The notes under the pieces were generated by a model. That model ran no database searches. It was not told the origin of the DNA and saw only the letters and a program-made list of their open reading frames with translations. Below, piece after piece: positions 42,109-52,200 of a DNA stretch of 64,000 nt. Origin of the DNA: Gemmata massiliana (GTDB lineage: Bacteria > Planctomycetota > Planctomycetia > Gemmatales > Gemmataceae). Each line of letters opens with the position of its first letter. The stretch's first letter is position 1. The stretch is from positions 1,240,001 to 1,304,000 of the forward strand of contig NZ_LR593886.1 of assembly GCF_901538265.1 (NCBI RefSeq), in the 5' to 3' direction. The position numbers and the translations under genes were made by a program.

Positions 42109-43410
42109 ATGCCGCGCCTCTCCGTATCGTGCGTTCTCGCGCTCGCATTCACACTCCCCGCTCAAGCGGCGCCACCGAACGTCGTGCTCATTGTGGGCGA
42201 CGATCAGGGGTGGACCGATTACGGGTTCATGGGCCACGAACACATCAAGACGCCGCACCTCGATAAGCTCGCGCGCGAGTCGCTCGTCTTCAAACGCGGC
42301 TACGTGCCCACCAGCCTGTGTCGCGCGAGTCTGGCGACGATGGTCACCGGGCTTTACCCGCACCAGCACCTGATGACCTCCAACGATCCGCCCATCCCGA
42401 AGGGGCTGACCAACGCTCAGGCGCAGAAGGACGCGGGGTTCCTGAAACAGCGACAGGAGATGATCGCACTGTTTGAGAACGCGCCCACGCTCCCGAAGCT
42501 GCTGGAGAAGGAAGGGTACGTGAGCTTCCAGGCCGGGAAGTGGTGGGAGGGGAATGCGTGCCGGTGCGGTGGGTTTACCGAGGGTATGACGCACGGCGAC
42601 CCCGCAAAGGGCGCTCGCCACGGCGACGAGGGGCTGAAGATTGGGCGTGAGGGGCTGCAACCCGTCTTCGATTTCCTCGACAAAGCCCAGAAGGACAAGA
42701 AACCGTTCTTCGTGTGGTACGCGCCGATGATGCCGCACCTGCCCCACAACCCGCCCGAGCGCCTCTTCAACAAGTACAAGGACAAAACGAAATCCGAGTT
42801 CGTCGCGAAGTATTGGGCGATGTGCGAGTGGTTCGACGAAACGATCGGCGACTTGCTCGCGAAACTCGAAAAGAGCGGGCAGTCCGAGAACACGATCGTG
42901 ATTTACTTGCACGACAACGGCTGGATTCAGGACGAGACTTCGGCGAACTTCGCCCCGAAATCGAAGCGCTCGCCCTACGACGGCGGGCTGCGTACTCCGA
43001 TCCTCGTGAAGTGGCCGGGGCACGTGAAGTCGGGCGAGTCGGACCGGCTCGCGAGTTCTGTCGACCTAGCCCCGACCATCCTGCGTGCGGTTGGTGCCGA
43101 GCCGAGTAAAGGCATGACCGGGATCGACCTACTCGACGCTCACTGGGTCGCGAGCCGTAGCGAACTGTTCGGCGAAACCTTCGAGCACAACGCGGTCGAC
43201 ATCACGAAGCCGGCCGCGAACCTGCAGTACCGCTGGGTGCTCGACGGAAACTGGAAACTGATCCTGCCGCACGAGTCAAACGTGAAGGATGGTCAGCCCG
43301 AACTGTACGACGTGACCAAAGACCCGACCGAGAAAGACAACGTGGCCGCGAAGCACCTCGACAAGGTGAAGGAACTAACGAAACGGCTCGATGCGTGGTG
43401 GAAGCCGTAA
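42109..43410 (+). CDS. Secreted sulfatase with non-canonical active-site motif
   Basis: 433 residues from ATG 42109; signal peptide MPRLSVSCVLALAFTLPAQA. Sulfatase/alkaline-phosphatase-superfamily core: NVVLIVGDDQGWTDYGFMGH (metal-binding Asp31, Asp32), then the position of the formylglycine: SLCRASLATMVTGLYPHQH with Cys71. The canonical C-x-P-S-R is replaced by C-R-A-S-L: Cys and Ser are kept, Pro and Arg are lost. Later metal residues (IVIYLHDNGW, YDGGLRTPILVKWPG) are present. Planctomycetes carry hundreds of sulfatases; this subgroup may still be modified, or may not be a sulfatase. Downstream 43411-43689 has no gene. Confidence 0.88.
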   Translation: MPRLSVSCVLALAFTLPAQAAPPNVVLIVGDDQGWTDYGFMGHEHIKTPHLDKLARESLVFKRGYVPTSLCRASLATMVTGLYPHQHLMTSNDPPIPKGLTNAQAQKDAGFLKQRQEMIALFENAPTLPKLLEKEGYVSFQAGKWWEGNACRCGGFTEGMTHGDPAKGARHGDEGLKIGREGLQPVFDFLDKAQKDKKPFFVWYAPMMPHLPHNPPERLFNKYKDKTKSEFVAKYWAMCEWFDETIGDLLAKLEKSGQSENTIVIYLHDNGWIQDETSANFAPKSKRSPYDGGLRTPILVKWPGHVKSGESDRLASSVDLAPTILRAVGAEPSKGMTGIDLLDAHWVASRSELFGETFEHNAVDITKPAANLQYRWVLDGNWKLILPHESNVKDGQPELYDVTKDPTEKDNVAAKHLDKVKELTKRLDAWWKP

Positions 43411-43689
43411 TTGCGAGGGCAGAGAAAGCCGCCACGGATGAACACAGAGAACACGGATCAAGACATAAGGCAGATTGGCCACAGAAAGGCACAAAGGGCA
43501 CAAAAGAAGCAGGGAACAGAGATCAGAGACAGAGGCAGAGGAAGCATTGGTTCAGCCCGGATGGGGCGTGAACGAGTATCGCAGGGCTTGCGCTTCGCCT
43601 CAGCCTCACTCCAGAGGCATCAAGTTAAGCGGAAGTCAATCGGCTGGGCTGTAGGGTAATTCAAGCGCCGCGACAGCTTTTCCCCGTTC

Positions 43690-46600
43690 TTACCCCGCCT
43701 TCTTCAGCCCTGCGGGAGCGTCCGGGGCATTATCCGCGACATGTTTGAGCAGCTTCTCCCAGGCGTCGTCGCTGAAGGGCGTGTCGCGTGCGATGCGCTG
43801 GAGATCGGCGAGCAGTTCGGCCGCGGACTGGTACGGCTGTGCCGCCGCGACTGTGTCCGCCATCGGTGGTTCCGCGTCCGCTTCCAGGCGCCGGATCACG
43901 GCCCATAGCGATTCCGGGAAGCCCTTCGTTTTCGCCACGCGCTTCCGACCGGCGAGTTGCGACCACCCGAACGCGACCTGTCCGAACGCTCGCAAGTCGG
44001 CCGCGAACGTGGCGTCACTCGTTTCCGGACCGGCGGGACCGATCAACCACGACGGTTCACCGAAGCCGGTCACCTTCAGCACACCGTCGGACGTGAGAAC
44101 GAACGAATCGGACGTGAGCCGGCCGTGTGCCAGCCCCACGCGGTGGGCCGCGTCGAGGGCGCCGGCGGCCATCGTCGCGAGCCGGACCCAGCACCCGGGG
44201 TGCGCGGCGAACGCGGGCCAGTCGGCGCTGAACAGCCCCGTCAGCCACTCCTGAAGAACGGCGGGCCGGCCGTTGATATCGAGTACCTCGACGATGCCCG
44301 CGAGGTGCGGACTGGCAGCGTCGCGCGCGGCCGAGAACCGCTGCCGGAACTCGTCCGGGTGAACCGCGTCCTGCATCTCGGATTCGCTGAGGTGGCGCAG
44401 GAGGTACAGCCCGCCGGACTTCTCGCCGGTGCGCTTCGGGTCGTGAACGCGGTAAATCGCCTCCTTGGGCGATACGCGGAGCCGGTCGATCACGCGGAAC
44501 CGGCCGAGTACGAGCGAATCGAGGTTCCCGGCCTCAATGAGCGCGAGCTGGTACAGCGTGATGGCGCCGCTCGCGAGCAACACCTGGCGCAGCGTTCGGC
44601 GCTGACGGGTGGCCTCTTCCCAGAGCGCCGTGAGCGTGTCCGGATCGACCAGCCCCGACGACCGCAGCAGTTCGCCGAGCTGCCGGTCGCCCGGTTCCAG
44701 TTCTTCGAGAACGGTCTCGGTTCCCCGAGGCGCTACTCCAACAGGAAGTGGCGCGCTGTCGCCCGTGTCCGCCAGACGCGGGAGCGCCGGTTCGGGTTCC
44801 GACTCGGTGCTTCGTGCGCCGCGTTCGGCGTTCCCGCGAGCGAGTTCGCGCAGCTTCTTGCGGTACCACTCGCGCATGTCGGAGAGGTGACGCTCCATCT
44901 CCGTCCGCCGGGCGGTGAACTCCTCGCGCTCGCGCCGGAGCCGGTCGGTTTCTTCGGCCAGCTTCTGCGTCGCGTCGGCGGCGGCGGTAGCAGCTTCGGC
45001 GGCGGCGGCTTGCTTCGCGTCGAGCCGCGTTTCACTCGAACTCAGCAGGCGCCGCATCTCGGTCACAGTGCCCTGCCACTCGATCAACTGCTGCCGGAAC
45101 GCCGTGACCGCGAGCCGGTGCTCGTCCTTCGCGCGGTCGAGTTCCTCGTTCTTCTCGCGCAGGCGCTCGCTCTCTTCGCGGATCTGCGCGCGAGCCGCTT
45201 CGAGATCGGTGCGGCTCGTGCGGGCGAACTCGTTCAACTCGTTGAGGTGCCCGCGGAGCATGTCGCGGGCACCCGCGAGTCGGTCGAGGGCGAGTTTCGC
45301 CTGTTCGTCGAGTTCCGGAGCCTGGGCGCGAAGGGCTTCGAGGTCCGCTTCGACCTCGGTGCGGAAGCGCGCCAGTTGGTCGCGTGCGGCTTGGTCGGCC
45401 TCCAGAGCCGCGGCGCGATCGGCTTCCCACGTCGCCCGTGCGGTGGCCAGCGATTTGCGTTCCGCTGCGACCGCCGCGCCCACGTCCTTGAGCCGGCCCA
45501 CTTGTCGCGCGAGTGCCTGTTCCTTGTCGGCGAAGTCAACGGCTTGGCGTTCCACACCCGCGGCCTGCGCAGCCAGCTCCAGCCGGCGCGACGCGAGTTC
45601 GTCTTCGGCCGCCTGACGGGACGCTTCCAGAGCGGCGCGGGCTTCGTTCACGGCCGCGCGCTCGGTCGCCAGTTGGCGGGCCAGGTCGTCGAACGCCTTC
45701 CCGCGCGTGTTCAAGTCTTCCGCGCGCCGGCGGAGCTGTTCCTGGAGCGCTTGCCGGGCTTCTTCGGACTGCGACATCGCCGCTTCGCGCTCGCGCACCG
45801 CCACGCGATCGGCTTCGAGCCGGCTTTGCAGATCGACCGCTTGCGTCATGCGGCCCTTGAGCATCCCGGCCTGTTCCGCGAACTCGGCCGAGCGGACGTC
45901 CAGTTCCGTTTCGCGCTCCTGAATCCGCGTCGCTTCGGCCGCGAGTGCCTCTTTCTGCACGCGGATCTCTTCCAGCCCGGCCGTCAGGAGCGAATCGCGC
46001 TCGTCGAGTCGCTGGCGCTCCTGGTCCGCGTTCTCCTGCACCGCGTTGAGTGCGGCGCGAACTTCTTCCGCTTCCTGAATGCGCCGGCGCAGTTCGGCCA
46101 TCGACTCGTCTTCGCGCGCACGAGCGGCGGCGAGTTGCCACGCCTCGCGCTCCATGTCCTGCCTGCTGCGGTCGAGCTTCGCGCGAAAAACTGCCACCAC
46201 CGCCTGTTGCGCTTCGAGTTGTCCGGCGCGCTCGGCCAGAGTCGCGGTTTGGGTGTCGAGTTCCGCCTTCTGGCGGTCGAGCCGCTCGGCCTCGGCACGC
46301 AGGCGCTCCTGTTCGCTCGCCGCGAGCCGAACGGTTTCTTCCCACTCGGCCGCGTCGTAACGCAGTTGGTCGAGCCGCGCGTCTACTTCCTGTGTGCGAA
46401 GGGTCAGGTTGCGTTCCAGTTCTTCGGCCGCGGCCATCCGGCGCTCGAGCCGAACGAGATCCTCCTGGAACCGGGCGCGTTCCGACTCGTACTCGTCGCG
46501 TGCGGTACGAACCAGCCCCTCGCGGTGCGTGACCACTTGCTCGCGCACATTGAGGTCGGTTTCCCACGACGTCAGGCGGTCCGTCTCGGCCGCGCGCCAG

Positions 46601-47568
46601 GCCTCGAACGTGTCACTCGCGCGCTCGAAGATGTCGCGATCGGCCGCGAACAACTCGCGCTGGCGCGACAGTTCCTGCATCTGCACCGCGGTGCGGGCTT
46701 GTTCGGCGCGAAGCGATTGCAGTTGCGGTTCAAAAGCCGTGCGTTCCCCCTCGAACGCCTCGCGATCGGTCCGGAGCTGTTCGCCCTGACGGGCCAACTC
46801 TTCGCGCTGCTTGCCGCACTCGTCCGTCCACTGCTGCTTCAACGCGACCAGTTCGTCGCGTGTGCGGGCGAGTTCGGCCTCGCGTGCCGCGGCTTCTTCG
46901 GCCCGGCGGTCGGCCAGTTCCTGCTCAATCGCGCGCCGGCGATCGTGCCACAACGCGCGATCCGCTTCGAGTTCCTCGGCGAACTGGTCGAGGTCGCGCC
47001 GACGGCGAATCAGTTCCGCGTCGCGGGCCTCCCACGACGCCCGGCGATCGACTTCCTCTGCATCCAGAGCGCGTTTGCGGGCTTCGAGGCGCTCGTATTC
47101 TGCCGTGAAGTCGGGCGCCGACGGTTCCGGCTCGTCATCGACCGGGGACGCAAGCGGCACCTCGTCGAGCGAAGCGAACTTCGGCGCGATGTACGTAACT
47201 GGTGGTTCGGGCGCCGCTTGCGCCGGGATCTGAACCACGACCACGACGCCCGCGACGTGGACCGTGTCGGTGTGCTGAAGGGGGTAAAGCGCACCGGCCT
47301 GAATCGGCGCGCCGTTGAGCAGAACCGGCATCGCGGCCGTTACGCGACGAATGCCGACGAAGTCGGGCTTGCGCGTGAGTTGCACGACGACGAGAGGGGC
47401 GCCGGGAACGGTCAACCGCAGATCGCACCCCGCGGCGGCGCCGATGAGGAACTCTTCGCCCGTGAAATCGTAGCTGACCGCGCGCCCGATGCCCGTGCGC
47501 GCGTCGAGCCGGACCTTGGGAAGGTCGGGCCGGTCGCCGGGTGCGGGGTTCGGCAGCGGGGCCATCAT
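43690..47568 (-). CDS. FHA - long coiled-coil - pseudokinase protein
   Basis: 1292 residues from ATG 47568 (ATG 47565 equally possible). Residues ~27-115 resemble an FHA domain (GRAVSYDFTGEEFLIGAAAG, then strands to TVHVAGVVVVVQI). From ~150 to ~890 is nearly continuous Arg/Glu/Ala-rich coiled coil (EADRALWHDRRRAIEQELAD, RQVGRLKDVGAAVAAERKSL). Then comes GELLRSSGLVDPDTLTALWE and VLLASGAITLYQLALIEAGN, the segment preceding kinase domains in planctomycetes, and a kinase-like domain (~1040-1280) in which catalytic motifs are lost: HRD is HGRL, DFG is GFGE, and the VAIK Lys is absent (LYLLRHLSE). A cytosolic scaffold or filament-like signalling protein is the best guess. No TM or signal. Confidence 0.85.
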   Translation of the reverse strand: MMAPLPNPAPGDRPDLPKVRLDARTGIGRAVSYDFTGEEFLIGAAAGCDLRLTVPGAPLVVVQLTRKPDFVGIRRVTAAMPVLLNGAPIQAGALYPLQHTDTVHVAGVVVVVQIPAQAAPEPPVTYIAPKFASLDEVPLASPVDDEPEPSAPDFTAEYERLEARKRALDAEEVDRRASWEARDAELIRRRRDLDQFAEELEADRALWHDRRRAIEQELADRRAEEAAAREAELARTRDELVALKQQWTDECGKQREELARQGEQLRTDREAFEGERTAFEPQLQSLRAEQARTAVQMQELSRQRELFAADRDIFERASDTFEAWRAAETDRLTSWETDLNVREQVVTHREGLVRTARDEYESERARFQEDLVRLERRMAAAEELERNLTLRTQEVDARLDQLRYDAAEWEETVRLAASEQERLRAEAERLDRQKAELDTQTATLAERAGQLEAQQAVVAVFRAKLDRSRQDMEREAWQLAAARAREDESMAELRRRIQEAEEVRAALNAVQENADQERQRLDERDSLLTAGLEEIRVQKEALAAEATRIQERETELDVRSAEFAEQAGMLKGRMTQAVDLQSRLEADRVAVREREAAMSQSEEARQALQEQLRRRAEDLNTRGKAFDDLARQLATERAAVNEARAALEASRQAAEDELASRRLELAAQAAGVERQAVDFADKEQALARQVGRLKDVGAAVAAERKSLATARATWEADRAAALEADQAARDQLARFRTEVEADLEALRAQAPELDEQAKLALDRLAGARDMLRGHLNELNEFARTSRTDLEAARAQIREESERLREKNEELDRAKDEHRLAVTAFRQQLIEWQGTVTEMRRLLSSSETRLDAKQAAAAEAATAAADATQKLAEETDRLRREREEFTARRTEMERHLSDMREWYRKKLRELARGNAERGARSTESEPEPALPRLADTGDSAPLPVGVAPRGTETVLEELEPGDRQLGELLRSSGLVDPDTLTALWEEATRQRRTLRQVLLASGAITLYQLALIEAGNLDSLVLGRFRVIDRLRVSPKEAIYRVHDPKRTGEKSGGLYLLRHLSESEMQDAVHPDEFRQRFSAARDAASPHLAGIVEVLDINGRPAVLQEWLTGLFSADWPAFAAHPGCWVRLATMAAGALDAAHRVGLAHGRLTSDSFVLTSDGVLKVTGFGEPSWLIGPAGPETSDATFAADLRAFGQVAFGWSQLAGRKRVAKTKGFPESLWAVIRRLEADAEPPMADTVAAAQPYQSAAELLADLQRIARDTPFSDDAWEKLLKHVADNAPDAPAGLKKAG

Positions 47569-47888
47569 GGTGAAGGTTCCATCCCTCCCGGAGAGCGGTC
47601 CGGGCGCGCCATCCTAGCGTGCGGATTCAGAGATTATGGAGATTGGAACGCATTCCGGGACCGTTGACAAGCCGAACTGCGCGGGAGCCGCGAGCTACCG
47701 CACCCACCCAGCGACCGTTACACAGACCCGTAAAGGGCTTACGGCGGTCTACGAGCAGTCCATTCGCACGGCGGGCCAAATCGCACCATCAAAAATGCCC
47801 ACCGCTTTCCGAATTTAGACGTATGGATCAGGGCCGTTCCGGGATCAGTATGGGAAAGGAGCCACCGCCCTGAGAGCTTGATGTCTTT
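47569..47888. other. Divergent intergenic region
   Basis: 320 bases between the FHA-pseudokinase gene (-) and the extended sigma gene (+). No gene, hairpin or confident promoter seen. Confidence 0.4.
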
Positions 47889-49070
47889 ATGCTTCGCCGA
47901 TTCGTTCACTTACTGACCGCGACTATTTCGGAGGTCGGGGAGGTACCCGACGCGGACCTCGTCCGTCAATTCACACAGGACCGAAACGCGGCCGCGTTCG
48001 AGTTGCTCGTTCGTCGTCACGCCGACACCGTTTGGGCACCGTGCCGTCGGCTCCTCCGCTCGGACGCCGATGCCGAGGACGCGTTTCAGGCCACGTTCCT
48101 CGTCCTCGCTCGTAAAGCCGGTGCAATTCGCGGCGCGTGTGTCGGTGCGTGGCTTCACCAAGTGGCCGTCCGTGTTGCGCTGAAACTGCGTGCGAAAACC
48201 GCCCGTATTCTCACTGCAACGTCGGAGCACTTGAGCACACTTCTGGCCTCGGGAATGCCCGACCCGGACGTTCCCGGAATCGTTCACGAAGAACTGGCGC
48301 GGCTCCCGGATCGATACCGGCTGCCCGTTGTGCTGTGCGATCTGGAGGGGCGCACCCACGTCGAAGCCGCGGCCGCACTGCGGTGCCCGGTCGGGACGGT
48401 CGCCGGGCGCCTCAGTCGCGCCCGGGCCATCCTGCGCGATCGGCTCGTTCGGCGCGGCGTGGCCCCGGTTCTGGTCCTATCCGCGTCGGTCGCACCAGTG
48501 AGTGTGGTCCGCGCGGCCGCAGCCCTTGCGGGCGGCAGTTCAGGCGTTTCCCCCGTCGTGTCGTCTCTTACCGAAGGAGTTCTGTGCGCAATGCGTACCC
48601 CCACCCTTAAATGGAAGTTGGTCGCGGGTCTGCTCGGGCTGGCTGGAGCCGCGATCACCGCCTACGGCTCGCTACCCTCGGCCCAAACTCCGATGCCACC
48701 AACCGCGCTCCCCTCGCCAGAAGAGCCGCCCAAGAAAGCCGAGCCGGGTCAAAAGGCTAAATCGACCGAGGAGTTAGTCAAAGACGCAAAGGCCCGCTTC
48801 GCCGAATTCGAGCGGCTCAGGTTACTGTTGATCGAGGCCGAGCTCCTGAACGAGCGAAGGGATATTTACGTGGCTGGAATGCCGGGCAAAGAAGACGAGG
48901 CCGCGCTGACGAAGAAGGTGGCCGAGTTGGAACAGAAGATCGAAGCTCTGAAGCCCCGACAGAAGTATTACGCCGATTTATTTGGGATTTCGCCCTCCTC
49001 AAAGCTTCCGGAAGGAATCAAGAAGGCCAAGGAGGAGATGACGAAGTTGGAAACCCCGAAGTCGCCCTGA
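47889..49070 (+). CDS. ECF sigma factor with C-terminal TM and coiled-coil extension
   Basis: 393 residues from ATG 47889. Region 2 (~25-95): LVRQFTQDRNAAAFELLVRR, then DADAEDAFQATFLVLARKAG. Region 4 (~135-195): LPDRYRLPVVLCDLEGRTHV, AAALRCPVGTVAGRLSRARA. After ~205 a linker reaches a junction SLTEGVLCAMRTPTLKWKLV, then a TM helix (~242-262, LVAGLLGLAGAAITAYGSLP), a Pro/Lys-rich spacer (TPMPPTALPSPEEPPKKAEP) and a helical/coiled tail to residue 393. Domain order and the junction match the fused sigma factor at 1-2123. This resembles the planctomycete extended ECF groups. The TM would tether the sigma factor, so its release or clustering may be the control step. Divergent from the FHA-pseudokinase gene. 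Confidence 0.92.
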   Translation: MLRRFVHLLTATISEVGEVPDADLVRQFTQDRNAAAFELLVRRHADTVWAPCRRLLRSDADAEDAFQATFLVLARKAGAIRGACVGAWLHQVAVRVALKLRAKTARILTATSEHLSTLLASGMPDPDVPGIVHEELARLPDRYRLPVVLCDLEGRTHVEAAAALRCPVGTVAGRLSRARAILRDRLVRRGVAPVLVLSASVAPVSVVRAAAALAGGSSGVSPVVSSLTEGVLCAMRTPTLKWKLVAGLLGLAGAAITAYGSLPSAQTPMPPTALPSPEEPPKKAEPGQKAKSTEELVKDAKARFAEFERLRLLLIEAELLNERRDIYVAGMPGKEDEAALTKKVAELEQKIEALKPRQKYYADLFGISPSSKLPEGIKKAKEEMTKLETPKSP

Positions 49071-49292
49071 ATTAATTGCTCCTCGCAATGCCGCCCACAC
49101 ACGTGGGCGCCCCACGGTTTCGTCGAACTTCTCGGGCGCGCCAATCACCTCTTCCTCAGCGTGGCTCAACTCGAAGCGATGATAGAAGGCCCATCGCGCC
49201 CGCTCCGAACTGCCGCCCCTGCTTGACCGTACATATGGGAGAACCTAGCGTGATACCACGTCCGTCCTTGCGCCATCATCGATGAGGTCGTC

Positions 49293-52200
49293 GTGAAGCT
49301 GTCCGTTCCGCCGCCACCGCCACCACCGCCGCCCAGTGACGGAACCCCGGGGGCGGGTTCCCCCGAGGAACCGAACGAACAGCCCGACGCTACCGCGATC
49401 GCGCCAGTCGAACAACCCGCTGCCCCCGTCGCGCCTGTATCGAAGCCCGCGGTTTGGCCGAGCTGGTTCAGCGGCATTGATGCCGCCCTCGTCGGCCTGG
49501 TGATACTGTTCGCGTTCGTCGCGGCGTCGTTCGCGGCCCGCAACTCGGACCTGTGGCTCCATCTCGCGACCGGCAAGCGGCTGTTCGCGGGCGAATACTT
49601 CCCCGGCGGCAGTGATCCGTTCAGTTACAGCGCCGAGGGGCGCGCCTGGGTGAACCACAGTTGGCTCGCGGACCCCGTAATGTACCTACTGTACGGCGGG
49701 GACGGGGTGGTGCTCGTGGCCGCGAAAGCGCTGCTCGTCGCACTCACGTTCGGCCTACTGATCGCGATCCGCCGCCCCCAATTCGCGCTCTGGCCGTGGG
49801 CCACGGTCGCGTGCGCGGGGGTGCTCGCGACGGCCCCCCAATTCACATTGCGCCCGTTCGTGGCATCAATGCTGTTCTTCGCAGTCACGCTGTTCCTGTT
49901 GTTCCGTGTGCCGCACAAAAAGGGCTCGAAACAGTTCCCGATCGCCATCGGGATCACGTTCTGGTTGTGGGCCAGTTGCGACCAGTGGTTCTTCGTCGGG
50001 CCGCTCGCTTTGGCACTTCTGCTGATCGGCGACCTGGTTCAGAAGTACGGCTTCAACTCACCGGACGAACCCGAGGGCACCACCGACGCGGACACGCTGG
50101 GCCGGTTGCCCGACACCGCGACGCTCGCAAAAGCGCTCGGGATCGGGCTCCTGGCTTGCACCCTGACCCCGAACCACGTCCGCGTATGGGAGCTGCCGTT
50201 TGAACTGGTCGGCGCGCCCGGGGCCGCGTCGGACCCGAGCCTGAAACTGCTCCTGTCGGCCCCCTACGACGTTAGCCTTTACGCCGAGAACGCGCAGCTC
50301 GGGTACAACGCGAACGGGCTGTGCTACGTCCTGCTCCTGGTGCTCGGCGCCACGGTCGTCGCACTGGCCGGTAGCCTGGGCGTCGGTCGGGTCCGCGTTT
50401 CGCACGTCATGCTGTGGTTCGGCTTCGCGGTCCTGAGCCTCCTGAGTGTGTACGCCGTCCCGTTCTTCGTGCTCGTCGCGGTTCCGCTCGTGGCGGCGCA
50501 GTTGAACGCCTTTAGCACACGCGCCGAACTCAAAACGTGGGGCGACCCGCGCACCCGGTTATTGCTGATCGGGTCGTCCTGCGGGCGCGTCCTCTCGGTT
50601 CTCGGTGTGTGCCTCTTGTGCGTGCTGGCGTACCCGGGCTGGGTGCATCCGGACGCGAACAACCCGGCGCTCGCGCGGCGCGTGGCCTGGACCGTTGAAC
50701 CCGACCGCGGGCTGGCTCAGGCGGCCGAGCAACTCAACACGTGGCGCCAGAGCGGCGCGCTCTCGGACGGGGCCCGCGGGGTCATCACGAGTATCGATCT
50801 GGCGAACCACGCGGCCTGGTTCGCGCCCAAAGAGAAGGTGCTCGTCAACGGGCGGCTCAATCACCACCGCCGCGAGCTGGCGGACTACATCGCGCTCCGT
50901 CGGGGGTTCGGGCTGGTCGGGACCGGGAACGAACCGCCCCAACAACAAGACGCGACCGACGTGCTGGCCCGCCACAACGCGGAGTACGTGGTTATGTCCG
51001 CCTCCGCCGGGTCCGGCAGTAACGCCCTGGACCCGCGCTTCGCGGCCCAGGTTCCCGTACTCGTGCTGTACCAGCAGTGGGGGACGTGGGCCGCGTGGTA
51101 CACGGACGGCCGCACCGCGGTGTTCGGCTGGCGCCCGGAGCCGACCGGGGGCCGGCCCTCGTTCGCGGCCCTGGCCCTAGACCCGGCACTCAAGGCGTTC
51201 GGGCCGGAGGTGAAGAAGGCGCCGGACCCGGTGGTTCAACAGCCGCTCGTCCAGGCCGGTTGGGAGGAAGCCTTCGTCCGCGCCCCGCGCCCCGCACCGG
51301 CGGGGGCGGCCGAGGCGCTCGGGTGGCTCGATTACAAAAACGCGATACTCCAGCGCCAAGTCATCCGCCAGAACTGGGTGCAACCCGCTACGATCGGCTG
51401 GTTAGCGGGGCAACACACGTGGCACCATTTTGCCCTGCGCACGGCCGCGGTCACGGAGCTGGTCCAGATCGTGCCCCAGTACGCCGGTGCCGAAACCGAG
51501 GCCGCCGCGATGCGCGCCCTGCCCATCCTGGCGCTCCGGGCTGCGCGCCGGGCCATTGCCGAAGACCCGGACCCCCCGGACGGTTACTACGCCCTCGCCC
51601 ACGCCATGCGCGACACCGACCTCCCGTTCAGTGAGAGCGAGCGGTCACTGGGGATGGTGGTCGCGTACCGCCAGTGCCTGAGCCGGTACCCGAAGGCCGA
51701 CCGGTACAAGCGCGGGCAGTTCTCCGCCCGCGCGTCCCAGGTCGCTTTTGAACTGGCCCAGGTGTACCTCGGGCGGCGGCTCCCGTGGTCGGAACGGGGC
51801 CGGGACGCGATCGAGTTCACCGGGTACCCGATCGACGTGGCACCGTTCCGGGACCGGATCGGGATCGGGCAACCCGTTTTCCAGAACGTTAACACCAAGG
51901 CGTACCTGCGTGCGGGTTTCAGCGCGCCCAACGCGCCCCTGGCTCCCCTTTATAACGGGCTGCCGTTCCTGCTCCCACTCGACACGGCGCGCGAAGCGCT
52001 CCAGGCGGCCCTCGAATACATCCCGATCGATTTCCCCACCGAGAGCGACGATCAGAAGCGGTTCACCAAGCAAGTAGAAACCTACAAAGCCGCCGTCGAT
52101 AACCTCCTGGTCCGGTACAAGGAGCGGTACGAGACGAGCAAGGGGCTCGCGCCGAAGTTGCCCGTGCTCGTGCTCGGCGCGGTCCGGAGCTGCATGCCGA

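Noticed and set aside
43411-43689. Gene or terminator in the space between sulfatase and FHA gene
   Set aside because: Short frames only; no hairpin, RBS or family match. Only a weak similarity to the 36729-36857 segment.
43957-47667. Open frame of 1236 codons on the plus strand inside the FHA-pseudokinase gene
   Set aside because: It is the antisense shadow of a GC-rich coiled-coil gene; its Arg/Leu/Phe-rich translation has no domain, and the minus-strand frame has recognisable domains.
47619-47873. 84-codon frame between the FHA and extended sigma genes
   Set aside because: Arg/Pro-rich, no ribosome site and no recognisable domain; it is probably chance in GC-rich DNA.
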